Notes: generated by a model not told the origin, from the letters alone. A stretch of 64,000 bases of DNA from Pseudomonas poae (GCA_028869255.1 CP110972.1:1741001-1805000), one strand, 5' to 3'. Numbered from the stretch's first letter, positions 22,639 through 35,069 are shown. Numbers and translations are program-made.

Positions 22639-23319
22639 CTAGGAAACCCACGGTCCGCTGCTGGGTTGATCCAGATGGTTGCGCAGGAAGTTCGCGAATT
22701 CGCTGCGGGGGATGGCGCGGGCGCCTAGGCTGTGCAGGTGATCGTTGGGCATCTGGCAGTCGATCAGTACAAACCCCCAGGCCTGCAATTGCCGGGTCAG
22801 GGTGGCAAAGCCGAATTTGGATGCGTTGTCGGCGCGGCTGAACATGGACTCGCCAAAAAACAGCTGGCCCATCGCCAGGCCATACAGGCCACCGACCAGC
22901 TCGCCCTTGTCCCACACTTCCACCGAATGGGCGTAACCGCGCTTGTGCAGCTCCAGGTAGGCGCTCTGTATGCCTTCGGTGATCCATGTGCCGTCGGCAT
23001 AGGCGCGAGGTGCGGCGCACGCCTGGATGACTGCGGCGAAGTCCTGGTCGAAGGTTACGGTATAGCGCTGCTGGCGCAACAGTTTGCCCAGGCTGCGGGA
23101 CACGTGCAGTTCGTCCGGGAATATCACCGTGCGCGGGTCGGGCGACCACCAGAGGATCGGCTGGCCATCCGAGAACCATGGAAAGCAGCCGTGGCGATAG
23201 GCTCGGATCAGGCGTTCGGCCGACAGGTCGCCACCGGCGGCGAGCAGGCCATTGGGTTCGCGCATGGCTTTGGCCAGCGGCGGGAAGGTCAGGGAATTGC
23301 GTTGTAACCAGGTCAGCAT
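22639..23319 (-). CDS. aat: Leucyl/phenylalanyl-tRNA-protein transferase
   Basis: Adds Leu or Phe to N-terminal Arg or Lys of proteins, making ClpS/ClpAP degrons. The family opening [22 protein letters not shown], the block [20 protein letters not shown] and the late motif [18 protein letters not shown] sequence are all present. The start at 23319 ([10 protein letters not shown]) gives 226 residues; the open frame upstream of it is not family-like. With bpt, clpS and clpA it completes a local N-degron pathway. Confidence 0.95.
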   Translation of the reverse strand: MLTWLQRNSLTFPPLAKAMREPNGLLAAGGDLSAERLIRAYRHGCFPWFSDGQPILWWSPDPRTVIFPDELHVSRSLGKLLRQQRYTVTFDQDFAAVIQACAAPRAYADGTWITEGIQSAYLELHKRGYAHSVEVWDKGELVGGLYGLAMGQLFFGESMFSRADNASKFGFATLTRQLQAWGFVLIDCQMPNDHLHSLGARAIPRSEFANFLRNHLDQPSSGPWVS

Positions 23320-23812
23320 GGTATCCAGGCTTGCGGAAGGGGAGGAGTGGCAGGAATGTCGCCTGCCCCAAGCGGTGATTATTGTCGACACAGCGCCATG
23401 GGGCCAGCCCGAATCGGCTATTGGTGCGGATTAGCGTGAGCGGGTGTTTCTGCAACTCTGTGCATAAGGCGTGGTCGTAATCGGGTCTGGCCGATGCAGG
23501 CCATTTGCCAAGCTTGCCTGGATTGGTAAAAACAGCTCATAAGCCTTTGTCAGCAAAGACAATGCATGCTCAAATTGAACATGTTGTGACACGCAGTTGG
23601 CGATGCTGCTGGATGAGCGCCAAGTGGCGTGGCATCAGGCACACAAACCCGTACAATGCGGCCATTGTGGCGTTATCGCCATTTCATCCAGCAATCGCCC
23701 GGTGTTAAAAGTAGATTCAACGACGTTCGTTTATTTTTCAGCTGCTCGGATTGGGCAGTATTTGCAGTTATTCAACAGATGGACGCGCTAAAGGCGCAGG
23801 AAAAGACCCGTT
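23320..23812. other. Divergent aat/ftsK intergenic region
   Basis: About 490 bases with no supported gene. It must contain promoters for aat (left) and ftsK (right). Open frames crossing it have no family resemblance. In P. aeruginosa a thioredoxin reductase gene lies between these two genes (recalled, not checked); nothing like it remains here. Confidence 0.5.
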
Positions 23813-26221
23813 TTGAAGAAATCCGCCGCAACACCAAAAGCAGCAGTCGTGCCGGCCTGGCGCCAGCACCTGCACTACCGACTCAAGGAAGGTGCGCTGA
23901 TCGCGATCGGCGCGCTGTGCCTGTTCCTGATGATGGCCTTGCTCACCTATGGCAAGGACGATCCGGGCTGGAGCCACAACAGCAAGATCGAAGACGTGCA
24001 GAACTTCGGCGGGCCTGCCGGTTCCTACAGCGCCGATATCCTGTTCATGGTGCTGGGTTACTTTGCCTACATCTTCCCCTTGCTGCTGGCGATCAAGACC
24101 TGGCAGATCTTCCGTCAGCGCCATGAACCGTGGCAGTGGAGCGGTTGGCTGTTTTCGTGGCGCCTGATCGGCCTGGTGTTCCTGGTGTTGTCCGGCGCGG
24201 CGCTGGCGCATATCCATTTTCATGCACCCACCGGCCTCCCGGCGGGCGCGGGCGGGGCGCTGGGCGAAAGCCTGGGCGACCTGGCGCGCAGGACCCTGAA
24301 TATCCAGGGCAGCACGCTGATGTTTATCGCACTGTTCCTGTTCGGCCTCACGGTGTTCACCGACCTTTCGTGGTTCAAGGTGATGGACGTGACCGGCAAG
24401 ATCACCCTCGACCTGCTGGAGCTGTTCCAAGGCGCCGCCAACCGCTGGTGGCAGGCGCGGGTTGATCGCAAGCGCATGGTCGCCCAGCTGCGCGAGGTGG
24501 ATACCCGCGTCAACGAGGTGGTGGCCCCGAGTACGCCGGACCGCCGCGAGCAGGCCAAGGTCAAGGAGCGCCTGATTGAGCGCGAGCAGGCCCTGAGCAA
24601 GCACATGTCGGATCGCGAGAAACAGGTGCCGCCGGTGATCGCGCCTGCACCGCCCAAGGCGCCAGAGCCAAGCCATCGCGTACAGAAAGAGAAGCAGGCG
24701 CCGTTGTTTGTCGACAGCGCCGTCGAAGGCACTTTGCCGCCGATCTCGATCCTCGACCCGGCCGAAAAGAAACAACTCAATTATTCTCCGGAGTCCCTGG
24801 CGGCCGTCGGCCATCTGCTGGAAATCAAGCTCAAGGAATTCGGGGTTGAAGTGTCGGTGGACTCGATCCACCCTGGCCCGGTGATTACCCGTTACGAAAT
24901 CCAGCCGGCTGCCGGCGTCAAGGTCAGCCGTATTTCCAACCTGGCCAAAGACCTGGCGCGCTCCCTGGCCGTGACCAGTGTGCGTGTGGTGGAAGTGATC
25001 CCCGGCAAGACCACCGTGGGTATCGAGATTCCCAACGAAGACCGCCAGATCGTGCGTTTCTCCGAAGTGCTGTCGACGCCGGAATACGACAACTTCAAAT
25101 CGCCGGTCACCCTGGCCCTGGGCCACGACATCGGCGGCAAGCCGGTGATCACTGACCTGGCGAAGATGCCTCACCTGCTGGTGGCCGGTACCACCGGTTC
25201 CGGTAAGTCGGTGGGGGTGAACGCGATGATCCTGTCGATCCTGTTCAAGTCCGGCCCGGAAGACGCCAAGCTGATCATGATCGACCCCAAGATGTTGGAA
25301 CTGTCGATCTACGAAGGCATTCCGCACCTGCTGTGCCCGGTGGTCACCGACATGAAGGACGCCGCCAACGCCCTGCGCTGGAGCGTCGCCGAGATGGAGC
25401 GGCGCTACAAGCTGATGGCAAAGATGGGCGTGCGTAACCTGTCGGGCTTCAACGCCAAGGTCAAGGAAGCCCAGGACGCCGGCACGCCACTGACAGACCC
25501 GCTGTACAAGCGCGAAAGCATTCACGACGAAGCGCCGTTGCTGAGCAAGTTGCCGACCATCGTGGTGGTGGTCGATGAATTTGCCGACATGATGATGATC
25601 GTCGGCAAGAAGGTCGAAGAACTGATCGCACGTATTGCCCAGAAGGCGCGGGCGGCAGGTATTCACTTGATTCTCGCGACCCAGCGGCCTTCTGTGGATG
25701 TGATCACCGGCCTGATCAAGGCCAACATTCCTACGCGCATGGCGTTCCAGGTGTCGAGCAAGATCGACTCGCGGACCATCATCGACCAGGGCGGCGCCGA
25801 GCAATTGCTGGGCCACGGTGACATGCTCTACATGCCGCCAGGCACCAGCCTGCCAATCCGGGTACACGGCGCCTTTGTGTCCGATGACGAAGTGCACCGC
25901 GTAGTGGAGGCCTGGAAGCTGCGCGGCGCGCCGGAATACAACGACGATATCCTTGCGGGCGTCGAAGAAGCCGGCAGCGGCTTCGACGGTGGCAGCAGTG
26001 GCGGCGACGATGATGCCGAGACCGACGCGCTATACGACGAAGCAGTCGCTTTCGTGCTGGAAAGCCGCCGTGCTTCGATCTCTGCGGTACAGCGCAAGCT
26101 GAAAATCGGCTACAACCGCGCCGCCCGAATGATCGAAGCCATGGAAAACGCTGGCGTGGTCACCGCAATGAACACCAACGGCTCGCGTGAAGTCATCGCC
26201 CCCGGGCAGATGCGCGACTGA
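23813..26221 (+). CDS. ftsK: DNA translocase FtsK
   Basis: Septal DNA pump that aligns chromosome dimers for XerCD resolution at dif. The 802-residue protein has four N-terminal membrane segments between about residues 25 and 185, a short charged linker (about 215-310, much shorter than in E. coli), an alpha/beta motor with Walker A GTTGSGKS at 459-466 and Walker [14 protein letters not shown], and the C-terminal gamma winged helix (about 738-802, [24 protein letters not shown]) that reads KOPS. The only sensible start is TTG at 23813. lolA follows after about 55 bases, a widely conserved neighbour. Confidence 0.96.
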   Translation: MKKSAATPKAAVVPAWRQHLHYRLKEGALIAIGALCLFLMMALLTYGKDDPGWSHNSKIEDVQNFGGPAGSYSADILFMVLGYFAYIFPLLLAIKTWQIFRQRHEPWQWSGWLFSWRLIGLVFLVLSGAALAHIHFHAPTGLPAGAGGALGESLGDLARRTLNIQGSTLMFIALFLFGLTVFTDLSWFKVMDVTGKITLDLLELFQGAANRWWQARVDRKRMVAQLREVDTRVNEVVAPSTPDRREQAKVKERLIEREQALSKHMSDREKQVPPVIAPAPPKAPEPSHRVQKEKQAPLFVDSAVEGTLPPISILDPAEKKQLNYSPESLAAVGHLLEIKLKEFGVEVSVDSIHPGPVITRYEIQPAAGVKVSRISNLAKDLARSLAVTSVRVVEVIPGKTTVGIEIPNEDRQIVRFSEVLSTPEYDNFKSPVTLALGHDIGGKPVITDLAKMPHLLVAGTTGSGKSVGVNAMILSILFKSGPEDAKLIMIDPKMLELSIYEGIPHLLCPVVTDMKDAANALRWSVAEMERRYKLMAKMGVRNLSGFNAKVKEAQDAGTPLTDPLYKRESIHDEAPLLSKLPTIVVVVDEFADMMMIVGKKVEELIARIAQKARAAGIHLILATQRPSVDVITGLIKANIPTRMAFQVSSKIDSRTIIDQGGAEQLLGHGDMLYMPPGTSLPIRVHGAFVSDDEVHRVVEAWKLRGAPEYNDDILAGVEEAGSGFDGGSSGGDDDAETDALYDEAVAFVLESRRASISAVQRKLKIGYNRAARMIEAMENAGVVTAMNTNGSREVIAPGQMRD

Positions 26222-26275
26222 TTACGCGCCGCGTGGCAGCACGCGGCGCGCCCTAACGACTCAATGAGGATTCCC

Positions 26276-26899
26276 ATGCGTCTTATCCGCATGCTGTTGT
26301 TGCCGGCACTGGCCCTGACCGCTGTTTCGGCTCACGCTGACCCGGCATCCGTGGCCAGCCTGAAAAACCTGCTGGACAAATCCCAGACCCTGACCGCGCG
26401 CTTTTCTCAGCTGACCCTGGATGCCGGCGGCACCCAGTTGCAGCAAACCGAAGGCGAGATGGCCGTGCAGCGCCCAGGCCTGTTCTACTGGCATACCGAA
26501 GGCAAGGCCGAGCAGACCATCGTGTCCGATGGCCAGAAGGTCACGCTGTGGGACCCGGACCTGGAGCAGGCGACCATCAAGAAGCTGGACCCGCGCCTGA
26601 ACCAGACCCCGGCGTTGCTGCTGTCGGGTGATGTGTCGAAAATCAACGACAGTTTCGATATCACCTCCAAGCAAACCAGCAACGTGATCGAATTCACCCT
26701 CAAGCCGAAGTCCAAGGACACGCTGTTCGACAGCCTGCAGCTGTCGTTCGGCAATGGCGTGATCAACAACATGCGCCTGATCGACAGCGTCGGCCAGCGC
26801 ACCGATATCCTGTTCTCCGGGGTCAAGGCCAACCAGCCGGTGCCGGCGTCCAAGTTCAAGTTCGACATCCCCAAGGGTGCCGACGTGATCCAGGAATAA
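26276..26899 (+). CDS. lolA: Outer-membrane lipoprotein carrier protein LolA
   Basis: Periplasmic chaperone that carries lipoproteins from LolCDE to LolB. The signal peptide is [21 protein letters not shown], followed by a mature beta-barrel half protein with typical [16 protein letters not shown] and the C-terminal [13 protein letters not shown]. The ATG at 26276 is preceded by GAGG at seven bases; an in-frame ATG four codons earlier would place that site inside the gene. Between ftsK and rarA as in most gamma-proteobacteria. Confidence 0.96.
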   Translation: MRLIRMLLLPALALTAVSAHADPASVASLKNLLDKSQTLTARFSQLTLDAGGTQLQQTEGEMAVQRPGLFYWHTEGKAEQTIVSDGQKVTLWDPDLEQATIKKLDPRLNQTPALLLSGDVSKINDSFDITSKQTSNVIEFTLKPKSKDTLFDSLQLSFGNGVINNMRLIDSVGQRTDILFSGVKANQPVPASKFKFDIPKGADVIQE

Positions 26900-26926
26900 A
26901 CTGCCCAGAGGTTTCAAACGCTGCCC

Positions 26927-28250
26927 ATGGATCTGTTTCGAAGTGACCCGATTGCTCAGCCACTGGCGGCGCGCCTGCGTTCGACCAAGCCTGGACGAGT
27001 ACGTCGGGCAAGAACACCTGCTCGCTCGCGGCAAGCCTTTGCGCGAAGCCCTGGAGCAGGGTGCGCTGCACTCGATGATTTTCTGGGGGCCACCGGGCGT
27101 GGGTAAAACCACCCTGGCGCGGCTGCTGGCGAAAGTCTCGGATGCACACTTTGAAACAGTCTCGGCGGTGCTGGCTGGGGTCAAGGAGATCCGCCAGGCG
27201 GTGGAAGTCGCCAAGCAGCAGGCCGGGCAGTACGGCAAGCGCACGATCCTGTTTGTCGACGAAGTGCATCGCTTCAACAAGTCGCAGCAAGACGCGTTTT
27301 TGCCGTATGTCGAAGACGGCACGCTGATTTTCATCGGTGCCACCACCGAAAATCCCTCGTTCGAACTCAATAACGCGTTGCTCTCGCGGGCGCGGGTGTA
27401 TGTGCTCAAAAAGCCTGGACGAGGCGGCGATGCAAAAGCTGTTGCACCGCGCCCTGAGCGAAGACAAGGGCCTGGGCAAGCGCCAGCTGAGCGTCAGCGA
27501 GGAAGGCTTCAAAATTTTGCTGACGGCCGCCGATGGTGACGGGCGGCGCTTTCTCAACTTACTGGAGAACGCCTCCGACCTGGCCGAAGACGGCAGCGAG
27601 ATTGGCGTCGACCTGTTGCAAAGCCTGCTCGGCGATACGCGCCGGCGTTTCGACAAAGGCGGCGAAGCCTTCTACGACCAGATTTCCGCGCTGCACAAAT
27701 CCGTGCGCGGCTCCAACCCGGACGGCGCGTTGTACTGGTTTGCGCGCATGATCGATGGCGGTTGCGACCCGCTGTACCTGGCTCGCCGCGTGGTGCGCAT
27801 GGCCAGCGAAGACATCGGCAACGCCGACCCGCGCGCCTTGAGCCTGTGCCTCGCCGCCTGGGACGTGCAGGAGCGCCTCGGCAGCCCCGAGGGCGAGCTG
27901 GCGGTGGCCCAGGCCATCACCTACCTGGCCTGCGCGCCGAAAAGCAATGCGGTGTACATGGGCTTCAAGTCCGCCTTGCGCGCCGCCGCCGAGTACGGCT
28001 CGCTGGAAGTGCCGCTGCACCTGCGCAATGCACCGACCAAGCTGATGAAACAGCTGGGCTACGGTGATGAATACCGCTACGCCCACGATGAGCCGGACGC
28101 CTACGCCGCCGGTGAAGACTACTTTCCCGATGAGCTTGAGCCGCTGGCGCTCTATCAGCCGGTGCCCCGTGGCCTGGAGCTGAAAATCGGCGAAAAGCTC
28201 AATCACCTTGCCCAACTCGACCGCCTCAGCCCCAAACAGCGGAGAAAGTA

Positions 28251-28251
<1 letters not shown>
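26927..28251 (+). CDS. rarA: Replication-associated recombination protein RarA (frame broken by two extra bases)
   Basis: RarA/MgsA is an AAA+ ATPase of the clamp-loader type acting at stalled forks. ATG at 26927 gives [20 protein letters not shown], then one extra base at about 26989 shifts into the frame carrying [12 protein letters not shown], Walker [12 protein letters not shown], Walker [17 protein letters not shown] and sensor 1 [11 protein letters not shown] second extra base in the A-run 27408-27412 shifts into the frame carrying [11 protein letters not shown] and the rest, ending KQRRK. Removing both gives 440 residues, the normal length. Both breaks occur inside the identical 13-mer AAGCCTGGACGAG. 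A sequencing or assembly error is most likely; a real double frameshift with every motif preserved would be odd. Confidence 0.92.
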
Positions 28252-29921
<1,670 letters not shown>

Positions 29922-31316
29922 ATGGAATTTCTGCCGCTGTTTCATAACCTGCGCGGCAGTCGTGTGTTGGTCGTCGGTGGCGGGGAGATTGCCTTGCGCA
30001 AATCCCGGCTGCTGGCCGACGCCGGTGCAGTGTTGCGGGTGGTTGCTCCCCAGATCGAAGACCAGTTGCGCGAACTGGTACAGGGCAGTGGCGGGGAACT
30101 GATTTTGCGCGGTTATCAGGAGGCCGACCTTGACGCCTGCAGCCTGATTATCGCCGCGACCGACGACGAACCCCTGAACGCGCAAGTGTCCAGTGATGCC
30201 AAGCGACGTTGTGTACCGGTCAATGTGGTGGACGCGCCAGCCTTGTGCAGCGTGATCTTCCCGGCGATTGTCGACCGCTCACCTTTGGTGATAGCGGTGT
30301 CCAGCGGCGGCGACGCGCCGGTGCTGGCGCGCTTGATCCGCGCCAAGCTGGAAACCTGGATCCCGTCCACCTATGGCCAACTGGCCGGGCTGGCGGCGCG
30401 TTTTCGTGCGCAGGTCAAAGGCTTGTACCCGGATGTACAGCAACGCCGTGCCTTCTGGGAAGAGGTGTTCCAGGGCCCGATTGCCGATCGCCAATTGGCC
30501 GGGCAGGGCGATGAGGCCGAGCGGCTGTTGATCGAAAAAGTCAACGGCGCGCCGCCGTATGCGCCGGGCGAGGTCTATCTGGTGGGCGCAGGCCCCGGTG
30601 ATCCGGACCTGCTGACGTTCCGCGCCCTGCGCCTGATGCAGCAAGCCGACGTGGTGCTGTATGACCGCCTGGTGGCTCCGGCGATTCTGGAGCTGTGCCG
30701 TCGCGACGCCGAGCGTGTTTATGTCGGCAAGCGCCGCGCCGATCATGCGGTGCCGCAAGACCAGATCAACCAGCAGTTGGTGGACCTGGCCAAGCAAGGC
30801 AAGCGCGTGTTGCGCCTCAAGGGCGGTGACCCGTTCATCTTTGGCCGGGGCGGCGAAGAAATCGAAGAATTGGCGGCCCATGGCATCCCGTTCCAGGTGG
30901 TGCCGGGGATCACAGCGGCGAGCGGTTGCGCGGCGTATGCCGGGATTCCGCTTACCCATCGTGACTATGCGCAGTCGGTACGCTTTATCACCGGGCACTT
31001 GAAGGACGGGACGTCGGACCTGCCGTGGCATGACCTGGTGGGGCCGTCGCAGACCCTGGTGTTCTACATGGGCTTGATTGGCTTGCCGATCATCTGTGAG
31101 CAGCTGATCAAGCACGGTCGTGCGGCGGATACACCTGCGGCGTTGATCCAGCAGGGCACCACGTCCAACCAGCGTGTGTTTACTGGTACCCTGGCGGACT
31201 TGCCGCGCATGGTGGCGGAGCATGAAGTGCACGCGCCCACGCTGGTGATCGTCGGTGAGGTGGTGGTGTTGCGCGAGAAGTTGAAGTGGTTTGAAGGCGC
31301 TCAATCCCAAGTCTGA
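29922..31316 (+). CDS. cysG: Siroheme synthase (methyltransferase/dehydrogenase/ferrochelatase)
   Basis: Trifunctional enzyme converting uroporphyrinogen III to siroheme for sulfite and nitrite reductases. Residues 1-about 200 are the NAD-dependent dehydrogenase/ferrochelatase half ([15 protein letters not shown]). Residues from about 215 on are the SAM methyltransferase half ([20 protein letters not shown], then [22 protein letters not shown]). Length of 464 is typical. It begins immediately after the serS stop. Confidence 0.96.
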   Translation: MEFLPLFHNLRGSRVLVVGGGEIALRKSRLLADAGAVLRVVAPQIEDQLRELVQGSGGELILRGYQEADLDACSLIIAATDDEPLNAQVSSDAKRRCVPVNVVDAPALCSVIFPAIVDRSPLVIAVSSGGDAPVLARLIRAKLETWIPSTYGQLAGLAARFRAQVKGLYPDVQQRRAFWEEVFQGPIADRQLAGQGDEAERLLIEKVNGAPPYAPGEVYLVGAGPGDPDLLTFRALRLMQQADVVLYDRLVAPAILELCRRDAERVYVGKRRADHAVPQDQINQQLVDLAKQGKRVLRLKGGDPFIFGRGGEEIEELAAHGIPFQVVPGITAASGCAAYAGIPLTHRDYAQSVRFITGHLKDGTSDLPWHDLVGPSQTLVFYMGLIGLPIICEQLIKHGRAADTPAALIQQGTTSNQRVFTGTLADLPRMVAEHEVHAPTLVIVGEVVVLREKLKWFEGAQSQV

Positions 31317-31333
31317 CCGTGCAAGAGTACTTC

Positions 31334-31465
31334 TGTGGCGAGCGGGCTTGCCCGCGTTGGGCTGCAAGGCAGCCCTAAACACTGACACCCTGTTTACTTG
31401 GGTACAGGGCGGTGTTCTTGCTTGGGCCGCTGCGCGACCCAACGCGGGCAAGCCCGCTCGCCACA
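31334..31465. repeat. REP doublet
   Basis: TGTGGCGAGCGGGCTTGCCC from 31334 and its inverted copy ending GGGCAAGCCCGCTCGCCACA at 31465. The sequence between can also pair (GCTGCAAGGCAGC, and CCCTGTTTACTTGGGTACAGGG). Confidence 0.88.
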
Positions 31466-31469
31466 GGGC

Positions 31470-32471
31470 TTAGCGGGTGCCGAGTACCGATTTTCCGCTC
31501 AGTTTGTCGCGATCATGAGCGCCGTCGAATTTCTGTGACGGCCCCTTCGGCACAATCCCCGTCGGGTTAATCGTGCGGTGGCTGGCATAGTAATGCCCCT
31601 TGATATGCGCAAAATCCACCGTCTCGGCCACGCCTGGCCACTGGTACATCTCCCTAAGCCAATTCGACAGATTCGGGTAATCCGCGATCCGCCGCAAATT
31701 GCATTTGAAGTGGCTGTAATACACCGCATCAAAGCGGATCAGCGTGGTAAACAGCCGCACGTCGGCCTCGGTCAGGTATTCACCGGCCAGGTAGCGATGG
31801 TCGCCCAAATGTTGTTCCAGGTGATCCAGTTCGGCAAACACATCATCAAATGCGCTTTCGTAAGCCTTCTGCGAAGTGGCGAAGCCCGCGCGATACACGC
31901 CGTTGTTCACGGCCGGGTAGATCCGTTCGTTCAGCGCATCGATGGTCGGGCGCAGCGGCTCGGGGTAGAAATCCAGGGTGTTGCCGGTCAGCCCGTTGAA
32001 CGCGCTGTTGAACATGCGGATGATTTCCGCCGACTCATTGCTCACGATGCGCTTGAGCTTTTTGTCCCACAGCACTGGCACCGTGACGCGCCCGGTGTAG
32101 TCGGCGGTGTCGGCGGTGTAGCGCTGGTGCATGAATTCGAAATCATCCAGCGTGTCGCCGGTTGAGCCATGGGTTTTGTCGAAGGTCCAGCCGTTTTCCA
32201 GCATCAGCCAGCTGACCACGGACACGTCGATCAGGCTTTCCAGGCCCTTGAGCTTGCGCATGATCAGCGTGCGATGGGCCCACGGGCAGGCGAGCGAGAC
32301 ATACAGGTGATAGCGACCGGCTTCGGCCTTGAAGCCACCTTCGCCGCTGGGGCCAGGTTGGCCGTCGGCGGTGACCCAGTGGCGGCGTTGCGCCTGTTCG
32401 CGCTGGAAAGCGCCATCTGCGCTACTTTCGTACCACTGGTCTTTCCAGTGTCCTTCGATCAGCAAACCCAT
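31470..32471 (-). CDS. yqjG: Glutathionyl-hydroquinone reductase (Xi-class GST)
   Basis: Reduces glutathionyl-hydroquinones back to hydroquinones using glutathione. The catalytic cysteine motif LACPWAHRTLIMRKLKGL lies at about residues 60-77 and is diagnostic of the YqjG/PcpF/ECM4 class. The C-terminal helical GST domain has the typical YLAGEYLTEADVRLFTTLIRFD. At 333 residues it is full length. Isolated gene between a REP element and ybiB. Confidence 0.92.
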   Translation of the reverse strand: MGLLIEGHWKDQWYESSADGAFQREQAQRRHWVTADGQPGPSGEGGFKAEAGRYHLYVSLACPWAHRTLIMRKLKGLESLIDVSVVSWLMLENGWTFDKTHGSTGDTLDDFEFMHQRYTADTADYTGRVTVPVLWDKKLKRIVSNESAEIIRMFNSAFNGLTGNTLDFYPEPLRPTIDALNERIYPAVNNGVYRAGFATSQKAYESAFDDVFAELDHLEQHLGDHRYLAGEYLTEADVRLFTTLIRFDAVYYSHFKCNLRRIADYPNLSNWLREMYQWPGVAETVDFAHIKGHYYASHRTINPTGIVPKGPSQKFDGAHDRDKLSGKSVLGTR

Positions 32472-32559
32472 GATTGGCTCCTTGGCTAATAAGCGTTGGA
32501 GCCCAGTCTAAAGGGATGAGTTCGAACTAAAAGCGCAAAGACCGGGGGTGAATGATCGA

Positions 32560-33561
32560 TTAAATCGATTTGTCCCGCGCAGCCCAGTATTGCCCTGCCA
32601 TTTCGAACGCCTGTTCCCGTGGGTGGCCCAGGCCGCGCAAGGCCAGCGCCATAGTCGCGATCAGCGCCAGTTGCGGGTAGCTGTCCTCGATATCACCACG
32701 CCACAACGCTTTCAACTGCTCAGGCTCCAGGGTGGCCGGTTTGACATGGCGTTGGGCGGAGAGGGCGGGCCACTCTTCGTCCCAACTTTCACCACCGGTG
32801 GTGCCATACAGATGGCTGATCGTGTCAGGGTTGATCTCGACTTCGCCGCCATCGCCCTTGACCACGATCACGTTGTCGCCCAGCAGGCCGCTGGCATCGC
32901 GGTGCACACCCTGGTAACCGGGGTGGAAAATACTTTGCAGGCCGCAGCGCGCATTCAACGGGTTGAGCAAGCGCGCCAGGGAGTGGATCGGCGAGCGCAG
33001 GCCCAGGGTGTTGCGCAGGTCGATCATGCGCTGCAGTTGCGGCGCCCAGTCGCCCAGCGGGATAAATGCGAGGTTGCCTTGCTCGAAGGCTGTCTCGACC
33101 TGTTGCCAGTTACGGCACAGGGGAATCTGCAAGCCCTCCAGTAATTGCTCGGTGTACAGCCGGCCGGCGGTGTGTGCGCCGCCGCCGTGCAGCAGGGTGC
33201 GCACGCCGTTTTGCGCCAGGCATTTGGCCGCCAGCAAATACCATGGCAGGTGGCGTTTTTTACCGGCATAGGTTGGCCAGTCGATATCCACGTTCAGCGC
33301 CGGCGCGTTCAAGCGCTCGCGTACGGCCTCGGTGAAACCGGCAAGTTCCTCCGGGCTTTCTTCCTTGTGGCGCAGCAACATCAGGAAGGCGCCGAGCTGG
33401 GTGTCTTCGACTTTTTCGTCGAGCAACATGCCCATGGCTTCACGGGCCTCGATGCGCGTGAGGTTGCGCGCACCGCGCTTGCCTTTGCCCAGGATGCGCA
33501 CGAACTGCGCAAAAGGGTGCTCGGCAGGGGTTTCAAGGGTCAGCGGGGCAAAGTTGGTCAT
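32560..33561 (-). CDS. ybiB: YbiB-type glycosyl/phosphoribosyl transferase family protein
   Basis: A 333-residue protein with the fold of anthranilate phosphoribosyltransferase (TrpD), but with the typical YbiB substitutions. E. coli YbiB binds nucleic acid and is controlled by LexA; its enzyme activity is unknown. Visible features: the helical N-terminal LTRIEAREAMGMLLDEKVEDTQLGAFLMLLRHK and the glycine-rich RTLLHGGGAHTAGRLYTEQLLEGL. It starts at an ATG overlapping the tusE stop (ATGA), so it is the last gene of the tusDCBE-ybiB operon. Confidence 0.85.
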   Translation of the reverse strand: MTNFAPLTLETPAEHPFAQFVRILGKGKRGARNLTRIEAREAMGMLLDEKVEDTQLGAFLMLLRHKEESPEELAGFTEAVRERLNAPALNVDIDWPTYAGKKRHLPWYLLAAKCLAQNGVRTLLHGGGAHTAGRLYTEQLLEGLQIPLCRNWQQVETAFEQGNLAFIPLGDWAPQLQRMIDLRNTLGLRSPIHSLARLLNPLNARCGLQSIFHPGYQGVHRDASGLLGDNVIVVKGDGGEVEINPDTISHLYGTTGGESWDEEWPALSAQRHVKPATLEPEQLKALWRGDIEDSYPQLALIATMALALRGLGHPREQAFEMAGQYWAARDKSI

Positions 33562-33893
33562 AAGCAATTCGTCGGCCTGGGCAGGCCCGCCAACTTGGCG
33601 GCAAGTTTGGCGGGAGTGCCGTTGAACAGTTTGTTGAGGTGCAGGCTGTTGCCCTTTTCCGGGCCCAGTTTCAAGGCGGTGTACTTGATCAGCGGGCGCG
33701 TGGCAGGGGACAGCTGAAACTCGGCGTAGAAACCGCGCAGCAGCTCGAGGATTTCCCAGTGGTCGGCGGTCAATTCCAGTGTTTCGGCAGCGGCGAGGGC
33801 GTTGGCCACGTCTGCGGACCAGTCATTGAGGTCGACCAGGTAACCATCCTTGTCCAGTTCCAGTGTGCGTGCGCCTACGGTCAGGGTGTTCAT
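33558..33893 (-). CDS. tusE: Sulfurtransferase TusE (DsrC family)
   Basis: Accepts persulfide sulfur from TusBCD and passes it to MnmA for 2-thiouridine at tRNA position 34. The DsrC/TusE family features are present: DKDGYLVDLNDWSADVANALA near the start, DHWEILELLRGFYAEFQLSP, and the C-terminal arm ending PTNCL with its penultimate cysteine. 111 residues. Overlaps tusB upstream and ybiB downstream by ATGA on both sides. Confidence 0.94.
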   Translation of the reverse strand: MNTLTVGARTLELDKDGYLVDLNDWSADVANALAAAETLELTADHWEILELLRGFYAEFQLSPATRPLIKYTALKLGPEKGNSLHLNKLFNGTPAKLAAKLAGLPRPTNCL

Positions 33894-34168
33894 AGCCAGG
33901 TATTGACCTTGTCGTAGTCGATCGACAGCTGCACGAAGCCTGCATAGTCCACGCTGTCGGCCCAGTCCGGCAGGGGCAGGTTGCGTGCCTGCATGTCTTC
34001 GGCCAGCACAAAGACCTTCACGCCCCGGGTGTGCAAGGCCGGGTTGTGCAGCCCGTAGGCGCCATCGCCGCATAGCAGGATCGCGTCCTCGGTGCCACAC
34101 ACTCGCAGGCAACTGGCCAGGCGGCTGTCGGTGAAGGGGGAGTGGGAAACCACATGTAAAGTCGACAT
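33890..34168 (-). CDS. tusB: Sulfurtransferase complex subunit TusB
   Basis: Small subunit (92 residues) of the TusBCD heterohexamer, which relays persulfide from TusA to TusE. It matches the family in the opening MSTLHVVSHSPF and the DAILLCGDGAYGL segment. Overlaps the tusC stop and the tusE start by four bases each, so it is translationally coupled. Confidence 0.9.
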   Translation of the reverse strand: MSTLHVVSHSPFTDSRLASCLRVCGTEDAILLCGDGAYGLHNPALHTRGVKVFVLAEDMQARNLPLPDWADSVDYAGFVQLSIDYDKVNTWL

Positions 34169-34518
34169 CAGAGGGTAATCACCTGGTCGTAACGGTCAAT
34201 CAGCCTGCAAATAGCGGCGCTGTCCAGCGCCTGTGCAGTGGCGGGCGGTGTCAGCCCGCGCTCGCCCAGGCTGTGGCTGCAGGCGAACACGTCGTCAATG
34301 CCGAACAGGCTCAATGCCTGCAGGTTAGCGCTGAGGTCCTTTTGCTGCACAGCCTTGGCGTTCTGGTTCGGCGCCAGTTGAAACACACCGTCATCCATGA
34401 ACAGCAAGCCGATCGGCAGATCAAACGCGCCGCCGGCCAGCACGATATCCAGCGCTTCGCGTGCACTCGGCCCGGCCCACGGGGCCTGGCGACTGATGAC
34501 CAATAGGGATTTGGACAT
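34168..34518 (-). CDS. tusC: Sulfurtransferase complex subunit TusC
   Basis: A 116-residue DsrE/F-like subunit of TusBCD. Typical features are SLLVISRQAPWAGPSAREALDIVLAGGAFDLPIGLLFMDDGV and the LFGIDDVFACSHSLGERGL segment. The ATG at 34518 lies just before the tusD stop with almost no gap. The catalytic cysteine of the complex is on TusD. Confidence 0.92.
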   Translation of the reverse strand: MSKSLLVISRQAPWAGPSAREALDIVLAGGAFDLPIGLLFMDDGVFQLAPNQNAKAVQQKDLSANLQALSLFGIDDVFACSHSLGERGLTPPATAQALDSAAICRLIDRYDQVITL

Positions 34519-34519
34519 G

Positions 34520-34912
34520 TCACGGCCCTCCAAAGCAGATCAGGCGGTCGGCGGCCTGGGCAGCGTCATGCAGTTGCCCTAGGCCCGACAGCGCCCACGG
34601 CGCATCCAGGTTGACCGCGCTGCGTTGATAACGCGTGGCTTCCTCGGTGTTCAGCACGCCACGGCGCAAGGCGGCGGCGATGCATACCACGGCGTCGAGT
34701 TGGTGCTGGCTGACAAACTCGCGCCACTGGCGGGCAATGTCTTGCTCATCCTGGGGCACAACGATGTTATTGGAGGCGCTGTAGACGCCGTCCTGGTAGA
34801 AAAACAGCCGCACTATTTGGTGCCCGCCGGCCAACGCCGCCTGGGCGAACAGCAAGGCGCGGCGCGAAGAGGGCGCGTGGGCGGCGCAAAACACAGCAAT
34901 TGCAAACTTCAT
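34520..34912 (-). CDS. tusD: Sulfurtransferase TusD
   Basis: Catalytic subunit of TusBCD (130 residues). The DsrE-like fold opens MKFAIAVFCAAHAPSSRRAL, and the active-site cysteine is in DAVVCIAAALRRGV. It is the first gene of the tusDCBE-ybiB operon; the promoter should lie in 34913-35030. The operon supplies sulfur to MnmA, encoded at 12277-13401. Confidence 0.92.
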   Translation of the reverse strand: MKFAIAVFCAAHAPSSRRALLFAQAALAGGHQIVRLFFYQDGVYSASNNIVVPQDEQDIARQWREFVSQHQLDAVVCIAAALRRGVLNTEEATRYQRSAVNLDAPWALSGLGQLHDAAQAADRLICFGGP

Positions 34913-35069
34913 GGAACACTCTGCAAGCAAACGTGGGCCAATGATAAAGCCGCCTGCACGAAAAAGCCCGCCATGATCAAAACAGTCACTGTCGCTGAGC
35001 GTTCTGACGATTGCCGACGGGCGCCAGGCTGCCTAGTCTGTGGGGACTCAAAACCCAAATGGAGTTTCC

